This document shows positions 6,632 to 7,084 of a stretch of 7,084 bases of DNA, one piece after another; the stretch's first letter is position 1, and the number at the start of each line of letters is the position of its first letter. The DNA lies in contig JAITBS010000655.1 of assembly GCA_031283515.1 (NCBI GenBank), forward strand, positions 1 to 7,084, given 5' to 3'. The position numbers were made by a program, and so were the translations under genes. Origin of the DNA: Planctomycetaceae bacterium. Its GTDB lineage: Bacteria > Planctomycetota > Planctomycetia > Pirellulales > Thermoguttaceae. The notes beneath the pieces were generated by a model, which worked only from the letters and a program-made list of their open reading frames with translations, ran no database searches and was not told where the DNA came from.

Positions 6632-6722
6632 GCCCTTTCAGGGCGTTGTTTCACAAGGAACTATAACCCACCCCGTTGGGGCGGGTTATAATCCTGACGC
6701 CCCTATCGGGGCTAATGTGAAA
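6632..6722. repeat. Cluster of three strong hairpins between copies B and C
   Basis: Three stems follow in order. GCCCT/AGGGC lies at 6632-6644. TATAACCC-A-CCCC pairs with GGGG-C-GGGTTATA around a GTT loop at 6662-6690 (12 bp, one A-C mismatch). GCCCC/GGGGC lies at 6699-6712 with a TATC loop. The second and third are enclosed by a 7-bp stem, TTTCACA (6649-6655) with TGTGAAA (6716-6722), giving a possible branched structure. No open frame spans it. It could be another intergenic repeat family or a structured RNA. Confidence 0.6.
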
Positions 6723-6747
6723 AACAATAATTCCACTGATATATTAC

Positions 6748-6924
6748 AATTTATTTTTATTAGGATCGCGGTCGTCTCGACCGCCTATTTAGTCGTTTGT
6801 CCTGCAGGCGGGACGCCTGCGTTCCTTCTAAAATTAGTGGAGAGTTCGCACGCGGAGTAATACCATTTCGGCAGTAATCCGCTTGCGCAACTATTCACTA
6901 TTCACTATCCACTATTAACTAACA
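6748..6924. repeat. Modular palindromic repeat, copy C
   Basis: This is a second, nearly identical copy of the element at 6450-6624, offset by 298 bases. Hairpins GCGGTCGTCTCGACCGC (6768-6784) and GCAGGCGGGACGCCTGC (6804-6820) are perfectly conserved. The core hairpin (6848-6887) has lost one T. The heptamers that follow (ACTATTC, ACTATTC, ACTATCC, ACTATTA, ACTAACA at 6890-6924) differ from those of copy B, so identity falls off exactly where the heptamers begin. Confidence 0.85.
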
Positions 6925-6927
6925 ACT

Positions 6928-6941
6928 GCCCCTGTCGGGGT
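6928..6941. repeat. Small GC-rich hairpin after copy C
   Basis: GCCCC-TGTC-GGGGT forms a 4-bp CCCC/GGGG stem plus a G-T pair. It closely resembles the GCCCC-TATC-GGGGC stem at 6699-6712 and is probably a degenerate copy of the same motif. Confidence 0.5.
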
Positions 6942-6991
6942 GAAAATCGAAACACAAAAATGCATCTGATAGATTACATAATTTGATGTTT

Positions 6992-7027
6992 TTTCGGGAC
7001 TATCCGAAACAATCGGTATTTTTTTTC
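6992..7027 (+). terminator. Weak hairpin with T-run before the last gene
   Basis: TTTCGG (6992-6997) pairs with CCGAAA (7004-7009). An alternative small stem, CCGA (7004-7007) with TCGG (7013-7016), directly precedes a run of T around 7019-7026. The two stems are mutually exclusive, as in an attenuator, but both are short, so a terminator role is only possible. Confidence 0.2.
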
Positions 7028-7043
7028 GTATTGTAGGGATTGA

Positions 7044-7084
7044 ATGAAGAATATAGAGGAACTATTTCGAGCAAAATGTTTGCT
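7044..7084 (+). CDS. Start of an unidentified gene, cut by window edge
   Basis: The ATG at 7044 opens a frame of 13 codons to the window edge, MKNIEELFRAKCL. It is preceded by AGGGA (7035-7039), a plausible though slightly close Shine-Dalgarno. Too little is visible to name a family. It could also be a chance open frame. Confidence 0.4.
   Translation, partial: MKNIEELFRAKCL

Noticed and set aside
6450..6924. Complete insertion sequence.
   Set aside because: No transposase frame is present; the repeats are short, non-coding and hairpin-rich, and I see no clear target-site duplication.

Overview
The window is moderately AT-rich bacterial DNA with few genes and much repetitive intergenic sequence. 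The genes suggest a chromosome of a fermenting or facultatively anaerobic bacterium: a bifunctional AdhE, the ribonucleotide-reductase repressor NrdR, a DUF2461 protein and an EGY-like membrane metalloprotease. Only adhE and the partial gene at the right edge have a recognisable Shine-Dalgarno sequence; nrdR, the DUF2461 gene and the M50 gene have none. That, plus the dispersed palindromes and ACTATNN heptamer arrays, made me think of Planctomycetota or another lineage with weak SD use. This is a guess; no marker in the window fixes the taxonomy.

Layout. Positions 1-2706 (minus) hold almost all of adhE, which runs off the left edge just short of its C-terminus. It has its own near-perfect sigma70-type promoter (2925-2952) and a leader of about 210 nt with a 13-bp tandem repeat. 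Positions 3115-3663 (minus) are nrdR, separated from the adhE promoter by a hairpin. Positions 3664-4004 contain the nrdR upstream region and a 200-bp repeat element that ends exactly at the start codon of the DUF2461 gene (4005-4682, plus). That gene converges, 15 bases apart, on the M50 peptidase gene (4698-5666, minus).

From 5667 to the right edge there is no conventional complete gene. In order it holds a possible gene remnant (5791-5984), a 21-bp tandem array with about 17 units (6034-6409) that is open in several frames, and two nearly identical copies of a modular palindromic repeat (6450-6624 and 6748-6924). A cluster of three strong hairpins lies between those copies. The first codons of a new plus-strand gene start at 7044.

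The genes do not form one pathway. AdhE links acetyl-CoA to ethanol for NADH reoxidation, NrdR controls dNTP synthesis, the M50 protease acts in the membrane, and DUF2461 has no known function. The most distinctive content is the repeat system: a core hairpin flanked by ACTATNN heptamers occurs three times, once directly against a start codon and twice joined to a second two-hairpin module. The 21-bp array is the other notable item, because most of its sequence variation is silent in the minus-strand frame.
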